From Alphaproteobacteria bacterium (lineage in GTDB: Bacteria > Pseudomonadota > Alphaproteobacteria > ATCC43930 > CGMCC-115725), in the NCBI GenBank assembly GCA_019240125.1, contig JAFAYW010000126.1, positions 1-49,321 on the forward strand: DNA of 49,321 nt, given 5' to 3'. Below are positions 1 through 8,205 of this stretch, one piece after another; the stretch's first letter is position 1, and each line of letters opens with the position of its first letter. Both the position numbers and the translations under genes were made by a program. The notes under the pieces are model-generated. The model was not told where the DNA came from. It did no database searches and saw only the letters and a program-made list of their open reading frames with translations.

Positions 1-1
1 A

Positions 2-181
2 AACCGCTTCAACACTCACGCCGAGCGAAATGCCTTCATCGCAAACTTCGTCCGCAACTACAATCGCACACGATTGCGATGCCTCGGACACAACGCACCC
101 GCCGAGCTCCTCGCTAACCTCCCGGGACACAACACGAAAGCAGGGACCCACCGGGCAGCGGACTCACTGCATGGCGAGTGA
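2..181 (+). pseudogene. 3' remnant of an IS481-like transposase (integrase core C-terminus)
   Basis: Reading from base 2, an open frame of about 59 codons runs into the window from the left and stops at TGA 179-181. It contains the patch FVRNYNRTRLRCLGHNAP, then [13 protein letters not shown]. This is the typical C-terminal end of the DDE integrase core in IS481-like transposases, where YNxxRxxxxLxxxxP follows the catalytic Glu. The last roughly 14 codons lie inside a palindromic repeat that starts near 136, so the native C-terminus seems to be lost or replaced at that junction. Whether the rest of the transposase lies upstream cannot be seen. The family call is from a short segment; IS3-type is the alternative. 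Confidence 0.6.
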
Positions 182-251
182 CTCGGGCATTTGGACACAT
201 CGGCACCCCCCGAGTGAGGCGGCACGGTGGGTCCCTGCTTTCGCAGGGACG
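136..251. repeat. REP-like dispersed palindromic element, copy 1 (left half truncated)
   Basis: An 18-bp perfect inverted repeat has arms at 136-153 and 225-242, with a 71-bp centre. The centre holds a second 7-bp inverted pair (ACTCGGG 181-187 with CCCGAGT 209-215). The right arm continues into GCAGGGACG, so it is itself a small hairpin (CCCTGC..GCAGGG). The corresponding left half-hairpin is missing, replaced by transposase sequence. The same core, GTCCCTGC..GCAGGGACCCA, recurs at 24554-24628. The element ends about 25 bp before the carB start codon, so it lies in the carB leader. Confidence 0.85.
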
Positions 252-276
252 AAATGTTTGGGTGGTGGAGGTGCGC

Positions 277-3200
277 ATGCCTAAGCGCACTGACATTAAG
301 AGCATCCTGATCATCGGCGCTGGGCCGATCGTGATCGGGCAGGCTTGCGAGTTCGATTATTCCGGGGCGCAGGCGTGCAAGGCGCTGCGGGCCGAGGGCT
401 ATCGCATCATCCTGGTCAATTCCAACCCGGCGACGATCATGACCGACCCGGAATTGGCCGACGCCACCTATATCGAGCCGATCACCCCGGAGATCGTCGA
501 GCGCATCGTCGCGCGGGAAAGGCCCGACGCGCTGCTTCCGACGATGGGCGGCCAGACCGCGCTCAATACGGCGATGGCGCTGTCGAAAAACGGTGCTCTG
601 GCCCGGCACGGCGTCCAATTGATTGGCGCCAACGAAGAAGCGATCGCCAAGGCCGAAGACCGCCAGCTGTTCCGGCTCGCGATGGACAAGATCGGTCTGG
701 AATCGCCGAAAAGCCGGCTGATCACGACGCTGGAGGGCGCCTTCGAGGTGCTGCCCGAGATCGGCCTGCCGGCGATCATCCGCCCGTCATTCACCCTGGG
801 TGGCACCGGCGGTGGCATCGCCTACAACAAGGAGGAATTCGAGGACATCGTGCGCGGTGGCCTGCGCGCCTCGCCGACGCATGAAGTGCTCATCGAAGAA
901 TCGGTGTTGGGCTGGAAGGAGTACGAGCTGGAGGTCGTGCGCGACCGTGCCGATAACTGCATCATCATCTGCTCGATCGAGAACATCGATCCGATGGGCG
1001 TGCACACCGGCGATTCGGTGACCGTCGCCCCGGCCCTGACGCTGACCGACAAGGAATATCAGATCATGCGCAACGCCGCGATCGCGGTTTTGCGCGAGAT
1101 CGGCGTCGATACCGGCGGGTCGAATGTGCAATTCGCGGTCAACCCGGCGGATGGGCGGCTCGTCATCATCGAGATGAACCCGCGCGTGTCGCGCTCGTCG
1201 GCGCTGGCGTCCAAGGCGACCGGCTTCCCGATCGCCAAGGTCGCCGCCAAATTGGCGGTCGGGTACACGCTCGACGAACTCAACAACGAAATCACCGGAG
1301 TCACACCGGCCTCGTTCGAGCCGACGATCGACTACGTCGTCACCAAGATGCCGCGTTTCACCTTCGAGAAATTCCCCGGCGCCGAGCCGCTGCTCTCGAC
1401 CTCGATGAAATCCGTCGGTGAGGCGATGGCAATTGGCCGCAGCTTTGCCGAGTCGGTGCAGAAAGCGTTGCGCTCGATGGAAACCGGGCTCGACGGCTTC
1501 AACGAGGTGGCGATCGAGGGTGCCGACAATGACAGCCCCGATGAGGTCAAGGCCGCGGTTAAAGCGGCGCTCGCCAAGCCGACCCCCGACCGATTGCTGT
1601 TGATCGCGCAGGCCTACCGCCATGGTCTGTCCACGGCGGAAATCCATGCCGCCTGTCGGTACGAGCCGTGGTTTCTCGAACGCGTAGAGGAGATCGTCGC
1701 GGCCGAGGAGGCCGTCAAGCGTAATGGGTTGCCGCCGGACCTGCCTGGATTGCTGCATCTGAAGCAGATGGGCTTTTCCGACTCGCGGCTGGCACGCCTC
1801 GCCGGCAAACCGGTAGCGGAGATCGCCGGGCTGCGGCATCGCCTGGGGCTGCACCCGGTGTACAAGCGCATCGACACCTGCGCCGCCGAATTCGCGTCGC
1901 TGACACCGTATATGTATTCCTGCTACGAGGGCGATGGCGTCAGTCGGGGCGAGTGCGAGGCGGACCCGAGCGATCGCGACAAGGTGGTGATCCTCGGTGG
2001 CGGTCCCAACCGCATCGGCCAGGGCATCGAATTCGATTATTGCTGCGTCCATGCTGCCTATAGCCTCAAGGAGGCTGGGGTCGAGACCATCATGGTCAAC
2101 TGCAACCCCGAAACCGTCTCGACCGATTACGACACCTCCGACCGGCTTTATTTCGAGCCGCTGACCGCCGAGGATGTAATCGAGATCGTCCGGGTCGAGC
2201 AGTCGAACGGCACGGTTCGCGGGCTGATCGTGCAGTTTGGCGGCCAGACCCCGCTCAACCTGGCGAAGGCGCTGGAGCGGGCCGATATCCCGATCCTCGG
2301 AACCTCGCCCGACGCCATCGACCTTGCCGAAGACCGCAAGCGCTTCCAGCAGCTGCTGCGGAGCCTTGGGCTGCGCCAGCCGGAAAACGGCACCGCCTAT
2401 TCGCCGCACGAGGCGGAGGCGATCGCCGAACGCATCGGCTATCCGGTAGTAATCCGGCCGTCGTATGTGCTTGGCGGGCGGGCGATGGAAATCGTCCACG
2501 ACAGCGCAGGGCTCCACCGATATATCCGCCGCGCCGTCAACGTGTCCGGCACCAGTCCGGTACTGCTCGACCGCTACCTGCAGAACGCCATCGAAGTCGA
2601 TGTGGATGCCGTCGCCGATGGCGACGAGGTATATGTCGCCGGTATCATGGAGCACATTGAAGAGGCCGGCATCCATTCCGGCGACAGCGCCTGCTCGCTG
2701 CCGCCCTACAGCCTCGACCAGGAAACCATCGCCGAAATCGAACGTCAGACCATCGCGCTGGCCAGGGCCTTGCGCGTAATCGGCTTGATGAACGTGCAAT
2801 TCGCCATCAAGGACCGCGATGTCTATGTCCTCGAGGTCAATCCGCGGGCCTCGCGCACCGTGCCGTTTGTCGCCAAGGCGACTGGCGTGCCGATCGCCAA
2901 GGTCGCGGCGCGGGTCATGGCCGGCGAGAAACTGGCGACGCTGATGCCCGGTAGCCGGCGGCGCGCCGGCACGACCGGGCATGTCGCGGTCAAGGAGGCG
3001 GTGTTTCCGTTCGCGCGCTTCCCAGGTGTGGACCTGATCCTTGGACCGGAGATGAAATCGACCGGCGAGGTTATGGGGCTCGATACCGATTTCGGGCGCG
3101 CTTTCGCCAAGTCACAGCTCGGCGCCGGGATCGATCTGCCGCTAAAGGGCTGTGTGTTCGTCTCGGTGCGCGACCAAGACAAAGCCTCCTTGGTCGAGCC

Positions 3201-3537
3201 ATGCCGGCGACTCGTGGAATGGGGCTTCGAGCTGGTCGCGACGCGCGGCACCGCCAAAAAGCTCGAAGAGGCGGGGCTCCCGGTGTCGCTGGTAAACAAG
3301 GTCCAGGAGGGCCGGCCCGACATCGTCGACATGATGCGCAGCGAGCGGGTCCAATTGGTGTTCAATACCACCGAAGGCGCGCAGGCGATTTCCGACAGCT
3401 TCAGCCTGCGCCGCACCGCCCTGACACACGGGATTCCGTATTATACGACTGTCGCGGGAGCCCGGGCCGCGGTGCAGGCGATCGGTGCCCTGCGCGTGGG
3501 TTGCCTTGAAGTCGCGCCCCTGCAATCCTACCTTTGA
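277..3537 (+). CDS. carB: Carbamoyl-phosphate synthase large subunit
   Basis: This 1086-residue protein makes carbamoyl phosphate from bicarbonate, ATP and glutamine-derived ammonia for arginine and pyrimidine synthesis. It has the family's duplicated layout: two carboxyphosphate/carbamate ATP-grasp halves, beginning at residue 1 ([17 protein letters not shown]) and near residue 560 ([19 protein letters not shown]), and a C-terminal MGS-like allosteric domain (about 940-1086). Length matches the usual 1070-1110. An in-frame GTG at 178 would add 33 residues encoded by the palindrome; ATG 277 is preferred because GGAGGTG lies just upstream and the protein starts with the canonical MPKRTDI. The small subunit gene carA, often directly upstream, is not here: transposase debris and a repeat occupy that place. 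greA follows 36 bp downstream on the same strand. Confidence 0.97.
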   Translation: MPKRTDIKSILIIGAGPIVIGQACEFDYSGAQACKALRAEGYRIILVNSNPATIMTDPELADATYIEPITPEIVERIVARERPDALLPTMGGQTALNTAMALSKNGALARHGVQLIGANEEAIAKAEDRQLFRLAMDKIGLESPKSRLITTLEGAFEVLPEIGLPAIIRPSFTLGGTGGGIAYNKEEFEDIVRGGLRASPTHEVLIEESVLGWKEYELEVVRDRADNCIIICSIENIDPMGVHTGDSVTVAPALTLTDKEYQIMRNAAIAVLREIGVDTGGSNVQFAVNPADGRLVIIEMNPRVSRSSALASKATGFPIAKVAAKLAVGYTLDELNNEITGVTPASFEPTIDYVVTKMPRFTFEKFPGAEPLLSTSMKSVGEAMAIGRSFAESVQKALRSMETGLDGFNEVAIEGADNDSPDEVKAAVKAALAKPTPDRLLLIAQAYRHGLSTAEIHAACRYEPWFLERVEEIVAAEEAVKRNGLPPDLPGLLHLKQMGFSDSRLARLAGKPVAEIAGLRHRLGLHPVYKRIDTCAAEFASLTPYMYSCYEGDGVSRGECEADPSDRDKVVILGGGPNRIGQGIEFDYCCVHAAYSLKEAGVETIMVNCNPETVSTDYDTSDRLYFEPLTAEDVIEIVRVEQSNGTVRGLIVQFGGQTPLNLAKALERADIPILGTSPDAIDLAEDRKRFQQLLRSLGLRQPENGTAYSPHEAEAIAERIGYPVVIRPSYVLGGRAMEIVHDSAGLHRYIRRAVNVSGTSPVLLDRYLQNAIEVDVDAVADGDEVYVAGIMEHIEEAGIHSGDSACSLPPYSLDQETIAEIERQTIALARALRVIGLMNVQFAIKDRDVYVLEVNPRASRTVPFVAKATGVPIAKVAARVMAGEKLATLMPGSRRRAGTTGHVAVKEAVFPFARFPGVDLILGPEMKSTGEVMGLDTDFGRAFAKSQLGAGIDLPLKGCVFVSVRDQDKASLVEPCRRLVEWGFELVATRGTAKKLEEAGLPVSLVNKVQEGRPDIVDMMRSERVQLVFNTTEGAQAISDSFSLRRTALTHGIPYYTTVAGARAAVQAIGALRVGCLEVAPLQSYL

Positions 3538-3573
3538 TCGCCTGTCTGGCTAGCAAGGCGCGAATTCCAGCCG

Positions 3574-4047
3574 ATGAACAAAGTTCCGATGACAACGGAA
3601 GGCTACAGTCGTCTCCAGGAGGAGATGAAGCGCCTCAAATCGGTCGACCGTCCCGCCGTGATCAGAGCGATTGCGGAGGCTCGAACCCACGGCGATCTGT
3701 CGGAAAACGCCGAATACCATGCTGCGCGCGAACGACAGAGCTTTATCGAAGGCCGTCTTGGCGAGCTTGAAGACAAGATCGCGCGAGCCGAGGTCATCGA
3801 TACCTCAAAGCTGTCTGGCTCGGTTATCAAGTTCGGCGCCACGGTGACGTTGGCCGACGAAGAAACCGACGAAGAACAAACCTTCACGATAGTCGGCGAG
3901 GACGAGGCCGACATCAAAGGCGGCCGCCTGTCGGTCACCTCGCCGCTGGCCCGGGCGTTGATCGGCAAAGGCAAGGGCGACAGCGTCGAGGTCTCGACCC
4001 CGCGCGGCGCCAAATCGTACGAGGTCGTCACCGTCGCCTTTGGCTGA
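3574..4047 (+). CDS. greA: Transcription elongation factor GreA
   Basis: GreA enters the secondary channel of RNA polymerase and stimulates cleavage of backtracked RNA. The 157-residue protein has the full family length. It has an N-terminal antiparallel coiled coil (about 1-75) whose tip [14 protein letters not shown] holds the acidic Asp41 and Glu44 needed for Mg2+ coordination, and a C-terminal FKBP-like domain (about 80-157, with [14 protein letters not shown]). It lies 36 bp after carB in the same direction, a common alphaproteobacterial arrangement that suggests co-transcription. A second in-frame ATG (codon 6) is possible, but MNKVPMT matches the usual N-terminus. Confidence 0.96.
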   Translation: MNKVPMTTEGYSRLQEEMKRLKSVDRPAVIRAIAEARTHGDLSENAEYHAARERQSFIEGRLGELEDKIARAEVIDTSKLSGSVIKFGATVTLADEETDEEQTFTIVGEDEADIKGGRLSVTSPLARALIGKGKGDSVEVSTPRGAKSYEVVTVAFG

Positions 4048-4072
4048 GGGGCGCGTCACCTCTCCGTCCCGT

Positions 4073-4090
4073 CCGGGATGATAGTCCCGG
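4073..4090 (+). terminator. Weak hairpin after greA
   Basis: CCGGGA and TCCCGG pair perfectly around a TGATAG loop, 26 bp after the greA stop. Only a short pyrimidine stretch (CGCCTTT) follows, so termination would be weak or factor-assisted. It lies just before the esterase gene start at 4115. Confidence 0.35.
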
Positions 4091-4114
4091 CGCCTTTGCA
4101 CCGAGGTTTATCCT

Positions 4115-4771
4115 ATGCTGATGGCTCTGACCGGTCCCTCCCGTGCGCCGATGTCCGGCGGCAAGGCCAAGCAGCTCGTCATCCTGCTGCACGGGCTTGG
4201 CGCCGACGGCAATGATTTGATCGGGTTGCAGCAATATTGGGGCCCCGTCCTGCCGGACGCGGAGTTCATCTCGCCCGATGCGCCGTTTCCCTGCGATATG
4301 GCGCCTTATGGTTACCAGTGGTTCAGCGTTCAGGATCGCACGCCGGAGCGTCTGTTGGCCGGGGTGCGCGCCGCCGCCCCGAGCCTCGACGCGTTTATCG
4401 ACGAGGAACTGAACAAGCGCGATCTCACCGAGAGTGACGCGGCGCTGGTCGGCTTCTCGCAGGGTACGATGATGTCGCTGTTTGTCGGGTTGCGGCGTGA
4501 AAAACCGCTCGCCGGCATCCTCGGCTATTCCGGCCGGCTGATTGCGCCGGAGCTTCTCACCGGCGAATTGCGGTCGCGGCCGCCGGTGCTGCTGGTCCAC
4601 GGTACCGCCGATTCGGTGGTGCCATTTGACTCGTTGGCGCACGCCGAGAACGGGCTGAGGGCGGCCGGCGTGCCGGTCGAGACGCTGGCTTGCCCGGGCA
4701 TCGATCACTCGATCGATCAGGACGGCCTGCAACGCGGCGCCGAGTTCCTGCATCAGGTGTTGGCGACTTAA
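4115..4771 (+). CDS. Phospholipase/carboxylesterase family serine hydrolase
   Basis: A 218-residue alpha/beta-hydrolase of the small carboxylesterase (Abhydrolase_2, YpfH/EstB-like) family. An oxyanion-hole segment LLHGLGADGNDL is at residues 25-35. The nucleophile elbow GFSQG gives Ser115; the other catalytic residues are likely Asp166 (HGTADSVVP) and His198 (GIDHSID). There is no signal peptide, so it is probably cytoplasmic. Its natural substrate cannot be told from sequence: small acyl esters, lysophospholipids or acylated proteins are all possible. It follows greA by 67 bp and is convergent with the thioredoxin gene that ends at 4812. Confidence 0.9.
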   Translation: MLMALTGPSRAPMSGGKAKQLVILLHGLGADGNDLIGLQQYWGPVLPDAEFISPDAPFPCDMAPYGYQWFSVQDRTPERLLAGVRAAAPSLDAFIDEELNKRDLTESDAALVGFSQGTMMSLFVGLRREKPLAGILGYSGRLIAPELLTGELRSRPPVLLVHGTADSVVPFDSLAHAENGLRAAGVPVETLACPGIDHSIDQDGLQRGAEFLHQVLAT

Positions 4772-4811
4772 CGTCAACCCTCTCGCACGATATGATGCTG
4801 GAGCCGGCGCT

Positions 4812-5393
4812 TTAACGGGCCGCGTTTTGGAGAGTGGCGAGGCCGCCGAGCAGCGGCCGCAGCACGCTCATCATCTTTGGCCCATCCCATTCGGTGGGGC
4901 CCTCTATCTCGCCGACCACATTGCCCTTGGCGTCGATCACGATGCTGGTGGGGAGCCCACGGGTCTTGAAGGCGTGGCCGACCTCGCTCTTGGGATCGAG
5001 AAACACCTTGACCGTCTGGATGTGGTTTTCGCCGAGGAATGGCTCGACGATCTTCGCTCCGCCGCGATCCTCCGAGATTGCCGCGACGGTCAACTTGCCC
5101 TCGAGCTTTGATTGCAGGCGTTCAAGCGACGGCATCTCACGCAGACAGGGCTGGCACCAGGTGGCCCAGAGATTGACCACCACGGGCTTGCCCTTGAAGT
5201 CGGTGAAGTGCAGCGGGGCGCCGTTCATATTGGTGAACGTGACGTCCGGCGCTGGCTGTGCGGGGTTGGCCGGGATAAACTCGCCAAGCTTCATCTGATC
5301 GTCGGCCGCCGCTCGCGTCGCGGCTGCGAGCAGCATGACGATTGCCAAGCCGCCGATCAAACCAGTTCCAAAGGAAGCCGTGCCAAACGACAC
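4812..5393 (-). CDS. tlpA: TlpA-like periplasmic thiol:disulfide oxidoreductase
   Basis: A thioredoxin-fold protein with the active site WATWCQPC followed by the cis-proline segment near GLPTSIV. It resembles the TlpA/ResA group, which keeps periplasmic cysteines (for example in cytochrome maturation) reduced. Start choice: GTG at 5393 gives a good signal sequence (hydrophobic [15 protein letters not shown], cleavage around TRAAA-DD) and 193 residues. An ATG at 5453 is also in frame, but its extra 20 residues are purely antisense to the conserved argH N-terminus and unlikely to be real. Either way the 5' end overlaps argH head to head. Divergent tlpA/argH is common in alphaproteobacteria. Confidence 0.9.
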   Translation of the reverse strand: MSFGTASFGTGLIGGLAIVMLLAAATRAAADDQMKLGEFIPANPAQPAPDVTFTNMNGAPLHFTDFKGKPVVVNLWATWCQPCLREMPSLERLQSKLEGKLTVAAISEDRGGAKIVEPFLGENHIQTVKVFLDPKSEVGHAFKTRGLPTSIVIDAKGNVVGEIEGPTEWDGPKMMSVLRPLLGGLATLQNAAR

Positions 5394-6771
5394 GAACAAA
5401 TTGTGGGGTGGCCGTTTCGCTGCCGGGCCGGCCGCCATCATGCGTCGCATCAATGCCTCGATCGATTTCGATAAGCGCCTCTACGCCGAGGATATCGCCG
5501 GGTCAAAGGCGCATTGCGCGATGCTGGTCGCGCAGGGGATCGTCTCGCCCGAAGATGGGACGGCGATCGCGCAAGGTCTAGACCGCATAAAGGATGAGAT
5601 CGACAGCGGTGCCTTTGTCTTCAGCGAGGCCAACGAAGACATTCACCTGAATATCGAGGCACGTTTGGCTGAATTGATCGGCCCAGCCGCGGGCCGATTG
5701 CATACGGCGCGTTCGCGCAATGACCAGGTCGCGCTCGACTTCCGCCTATGGGTGCGTGACGCAATCGACCGTTGCGGCGATGGCTTGCGGGAGTTGCACG
5801 CAGCGCTGATCGACCAGGCCGAGGCGAATGCCGACACGGTGATGCCCGGCTTTACCCATCTGCAGATCGCCCAACCCGTTACTTTCGGGCACCACCTGCT
5901 GGCTTATGTCGAGATGCTGGGGCGGGACCGTGGCCGCTTCGCCGATTGCCGGCGGCGGCTCAACGAAAGCCCGCTTGGCAGCGCCGCATTGGCTGGCACC
6001 GCGTTTCCGATCGACCGGCATATGACTGCCGCCGCGCTCGGCTTTGACCGGCCCACCGCCAACTCGCTCGATGCTGTATCCGATCGCGATTTCGCGATCG
6101 AATTCCTGGCGGCGGCCTCGCTCACCGGCGTGCATTTGTCGCGGCTGGCCGAGGAGATCGTGGTCTGGGCCAGTGACCCCTTTAGCTTTATCCGGCTCAG
6201 CGATGCGTTCACCACCGGCAGTTCGATCATGCCGCAAAAGCGAAATCCCGATGCCGCCGAACTGGTGCGCGCCAAGACCGGGCGGCTCAACGGTTCGCTA
6301 CTTGCTCTGCTGACAGTGATGAAGGGGCTGCCGCTCGCCTACCAGAAGGATATGCAGGAAGACAAACTGCCGGTCTTCGAGGCGGCCGACGCGTTGCAAT
6401 TGTGCCTTGCCGCGGCGACCGGCATGGTGCGCGACATGCAACCCAATCGCGACCGCATGCGGGAGGTGGCGGCGCGCGGCTTCAGCACCGCCACCGACCT
6501 TGCCGACTGGCTGGTGCGTGAGCTCAATGTGCCATTCCGCCGCGCGCATCATATCACCGGCGAAATCGTCAGACGCGCCGAGACAAAGGGCTGCATGCTC
6601 GCCGACCTGCCGCTGGCCGATTTGCAGGCGGTCGAGCCGGCGATCACCGAGGGTATTTTCGCGGTGCTGGATGCCGATAGCTCGGCCGCCAGCCGCACGA
6701 GCTTTGGCGGCACCGCGCCGTCGCGGGTGCGGGAGGCGGTTGCCGCGGCCCGTCAGAGGTTTCTCGCATGA
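5335..6771 (+). CDS. argH: Argininosuccinate lyase
   Basis: ArgH splits argininosuccinate into arginine and fumarate, the last step of arginine synthesis. The 478-residue protein contains [11 protein letters not shown] near the N-terminus, the substrate segment [28 protein letters not shown] with the catalytic-region His, and the fumarase/ASL signature [15 protein letters not shown] 5335 is used here; an in-frame GTG at 5380, preceded by AAGGA, would remove 15 residues (leaving 463) and cut the overlap with tlpA to about 14 bp. Both starts are plausible. The stop overlaps the lptM start in ATGA, so argH-lptM-lysA looks like one operon. Confidence 0.96.
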   Translation: MTIAKPPIKPVPKEAVPNDTNKLWGGRFAAGPAAIMRRINASIDFDKRLYAEDIAGSKAHCAMLVAQGIVSPEDGTAIAQGLDRIKDEIDSGAFVFSEANEDIHLNIEARLAELIGPAAGRLHTARSRNDQVALDFRLWVRDAIDRCGDGLRELHAALIDQAEANADTVMPGFTHLQIAQPVTFGHHLLAYVEMLGRDRGRFADCRRRLNESPLGSAALAGTAFPIDRHMTAAALGFDRPTANSLDAVSDRDFAIEFLAAASLTGVHLSRLAEEIVVWASDPFSFIRLSDAFTTGSSIMPQKRNPDAAELVRAKTGRLNGSLLALLTVMKGLPLAYQKDMQEDKLPVFEAADALQLCLAAATGMVRDMQPNRDRMREVAARGFSTATDLADWLVRELNVPFRRAHHITGEIVRRAETKGCMLADLPLADLQAVEPAITEGIFAVLDADSSAASRTSFGGTAPSRVREAVAAARQRFLA

Positions 6772-6902
6772 GCAGCAAACTGGTTCGCGTCCTGTGCCTT
6801 ATGTGCGTCGTCCTGGCGCTTGCCGGCTGCGGCAAGAAGGGGGCGCCGACCGCGCCTGCCGGTGAACCTGACACTTACCCGAGGACTTATCCGAGTGAAT
6901 GA
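6768..6902 (+). CDS. lptM: Small LptM-type lipoprotein
   Basis: A 44-residue reading frame starts in an ATGA overlap with argH. It encodes a lipoprotein signal with positive N-terminus (MSSKLVR), hydrophobic core and lipobox LALAGC, giving a lipidated Cys21, followed by GKKGAPTAP, the hallmark of the YifL/LptM family. In Enterobacteria LptM binds the LptDE outer-membrane LPS translocon and aids its oxidative maturation; the same role here is inferred. Its TGA overlaps the GTG start of lysA by 8 bp. It is too short for many gene finders, but conserved between argH and lysA in this class. Confidence 0.88.
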   Translation: MSSKLVRVLCLMCVVLALAGCGKKGAPTAPAGEPDTYPRTYPSE

Positions 6903-8175
6903 GTTCTTCCCCTATCGCCACGGCCAGCTGCACGCCGAGGCAACGTCGCTTTTAGACGTAGCCGCGGCGGTGGGGACGCCGTTCTACCTCTATTCCGCGG
7001 CCGCACTGACCGCGCGCTATCACAGCTTTGTCGAAGCCTTCCAGCCGATACAACCGATGGTGTGCTATGCCGTCAAAGCCAATTCGAACCTGGCCGTATT
7101 GCGGCTGTTCGCGGGCCTCGGCGCCGGCGCCGATGTGGTGTCTGAAGGCGAATTGCACCGGGCGCTGGCCGCCGGTATTCCGCCCGATCGCGTCATCTTT
7201 TCCGGGGTAGGCAAGGGCCGCGCGGAGCTGATGACGGCCCTCGAGGCCGGCATCCACCAGATCAATGTCGAATCGGTTCCGGAATTGCGCCGGTTGAGCG
7301 AAATCGCGGCGGCTCAAGGCGCGGCCGCAAAGGTTGCGATCCGCGTCAACCCCGATGTCGATGCGCTGACGCACGCGAAGATCGCCACGGGCAAGAAGGA
7401 AAACAAGTTCGGTATCGACCTCGATGAGGCGCTGGCTGCTTATCGTCTGGCCGATGCCCTGCCAGGTATCGAGCCGGTGGGGGTGGCGATGCATATTGGC
7501 TCGCAGGCAGGCAGCCTGCAGCCCTTCGCCGAGGCGTTCGAGCGATTGGCCGGGTTTATCCGAGAGGTGCGGCAGGCCGGGTTGAAGGTGCGGCGGGTCG
7601 ATCTCGGTGGCGGCCTCAGCATTCGCTATAGGGACGAGACGCCGACCGATCCGGCGGAATATGGCGCGCTGGTCAATCGGATATTTGGTGGGCTCGACCT
7701 GTCGATGGCCTGTGAGCCGGGTCGCGTGCTGGTCGGGCCCGCCGGATTGCTGGTGGCGCGCGTCGAGTACATCAAACACGGCGCCAGTCGTCGCATCGTA
7801 ATCGTCGATGCGGCGATGAACGATCTGATCCGTCCGGCGCTTTACGAGGCCTGGCACGAGATCGTCCCGGTGCGGCAGCCGGGCTCCGATGTCGTTGTCA
7901 GCGCCGCGGATGTTGTCGGGCCGGTTTGCGAGACCGGCGATACGTTCGCGACCGGGCGTGAGCTGCCGCCGCTCGAAGAGGGCGAACTGGTCGCATTCGG
8001 TAATGCGGGCGCCTATGGCGCGGTGATGAGCTCGACCTACAATACCCGGCCGCTGGTACCGGAGGTGCTGGTGTCGGGCGACCGTTATGCGGTGATCCGA
8101 GCGCGCCCGACTTATGCCGAAATGCTGGCGCTCGATACAGTTCCCGAGTGGTTGCCGCCGCCCCGTGATCGATAG
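6895..8175 (+). CDS. lysA: Diaminopimelate decarboxylase
   Basis: PLP-dependent decarboxylation of meso-diaminopimelate to L-lysine. The 426-residue protein has the alanine-racemase-fold N-terminal barrel with PLP lysine Lys61 (CYAVKANSN), HIGSQ, the phosphate-binding GGGLSIRY, EPGRVLVGPAG, and the C-terminal CETGDTF with the active-site cysteine. GTG 6895 is chosen because GAGGA sits 9 bp upstream and the protein then starts with [14 protein letters not shown], typical for the family. Longer in-frame starts would read through lptM. Co-transcribed with argH and lptM by overlap. Confidence 0.96.
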   Translation: MNEFFPYRHGQLHAEATSLLDVAAAVGTPFYLYSAAALTARYHSFVEAFQPIQPMVCYAVKANSNLAVLRLFAGLGAGADVVSEGELHRALAAGIPPDRVIFSGVGKGRAELMTALEAGIHQINVESVPELRRLSEIAAAQGAAAKVAIRVNPDVDALTHAKIATGKKENKFGIDLDEALAAYRLADALPGIEPVGVAMHIGSQAGSLQPFAEAFERLAGFIREVRQAGLKVRRVDLGGGLSIRYRDETPTDPAEYGALVNRIFGGLDLSMACEPGRVLVGPAGLLVARVEYIKHGASRRIVIVDAAMNDLIRPALYEAWHEIVPVRQPGSDVVVSAADVVGPVCETGDTFATGRELPPLEEGELVAFGNAGAYGAVMSSTYNTRPLVPEVLVSGDRYAVIRARPTYAEMLALDTVPEWLPPPRDR

Positions 8176-8205
8176 CGCCGGTCGGGTGCACAAGCGAGGT
8201 TTTGT

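Noticed and set aside
787..2982. 731-codon open frame on the minus strand opposite carB
   Set aside because: It is a GC-rich antisense shadow of carB with no domain-like sequence; carB is unmistakable.
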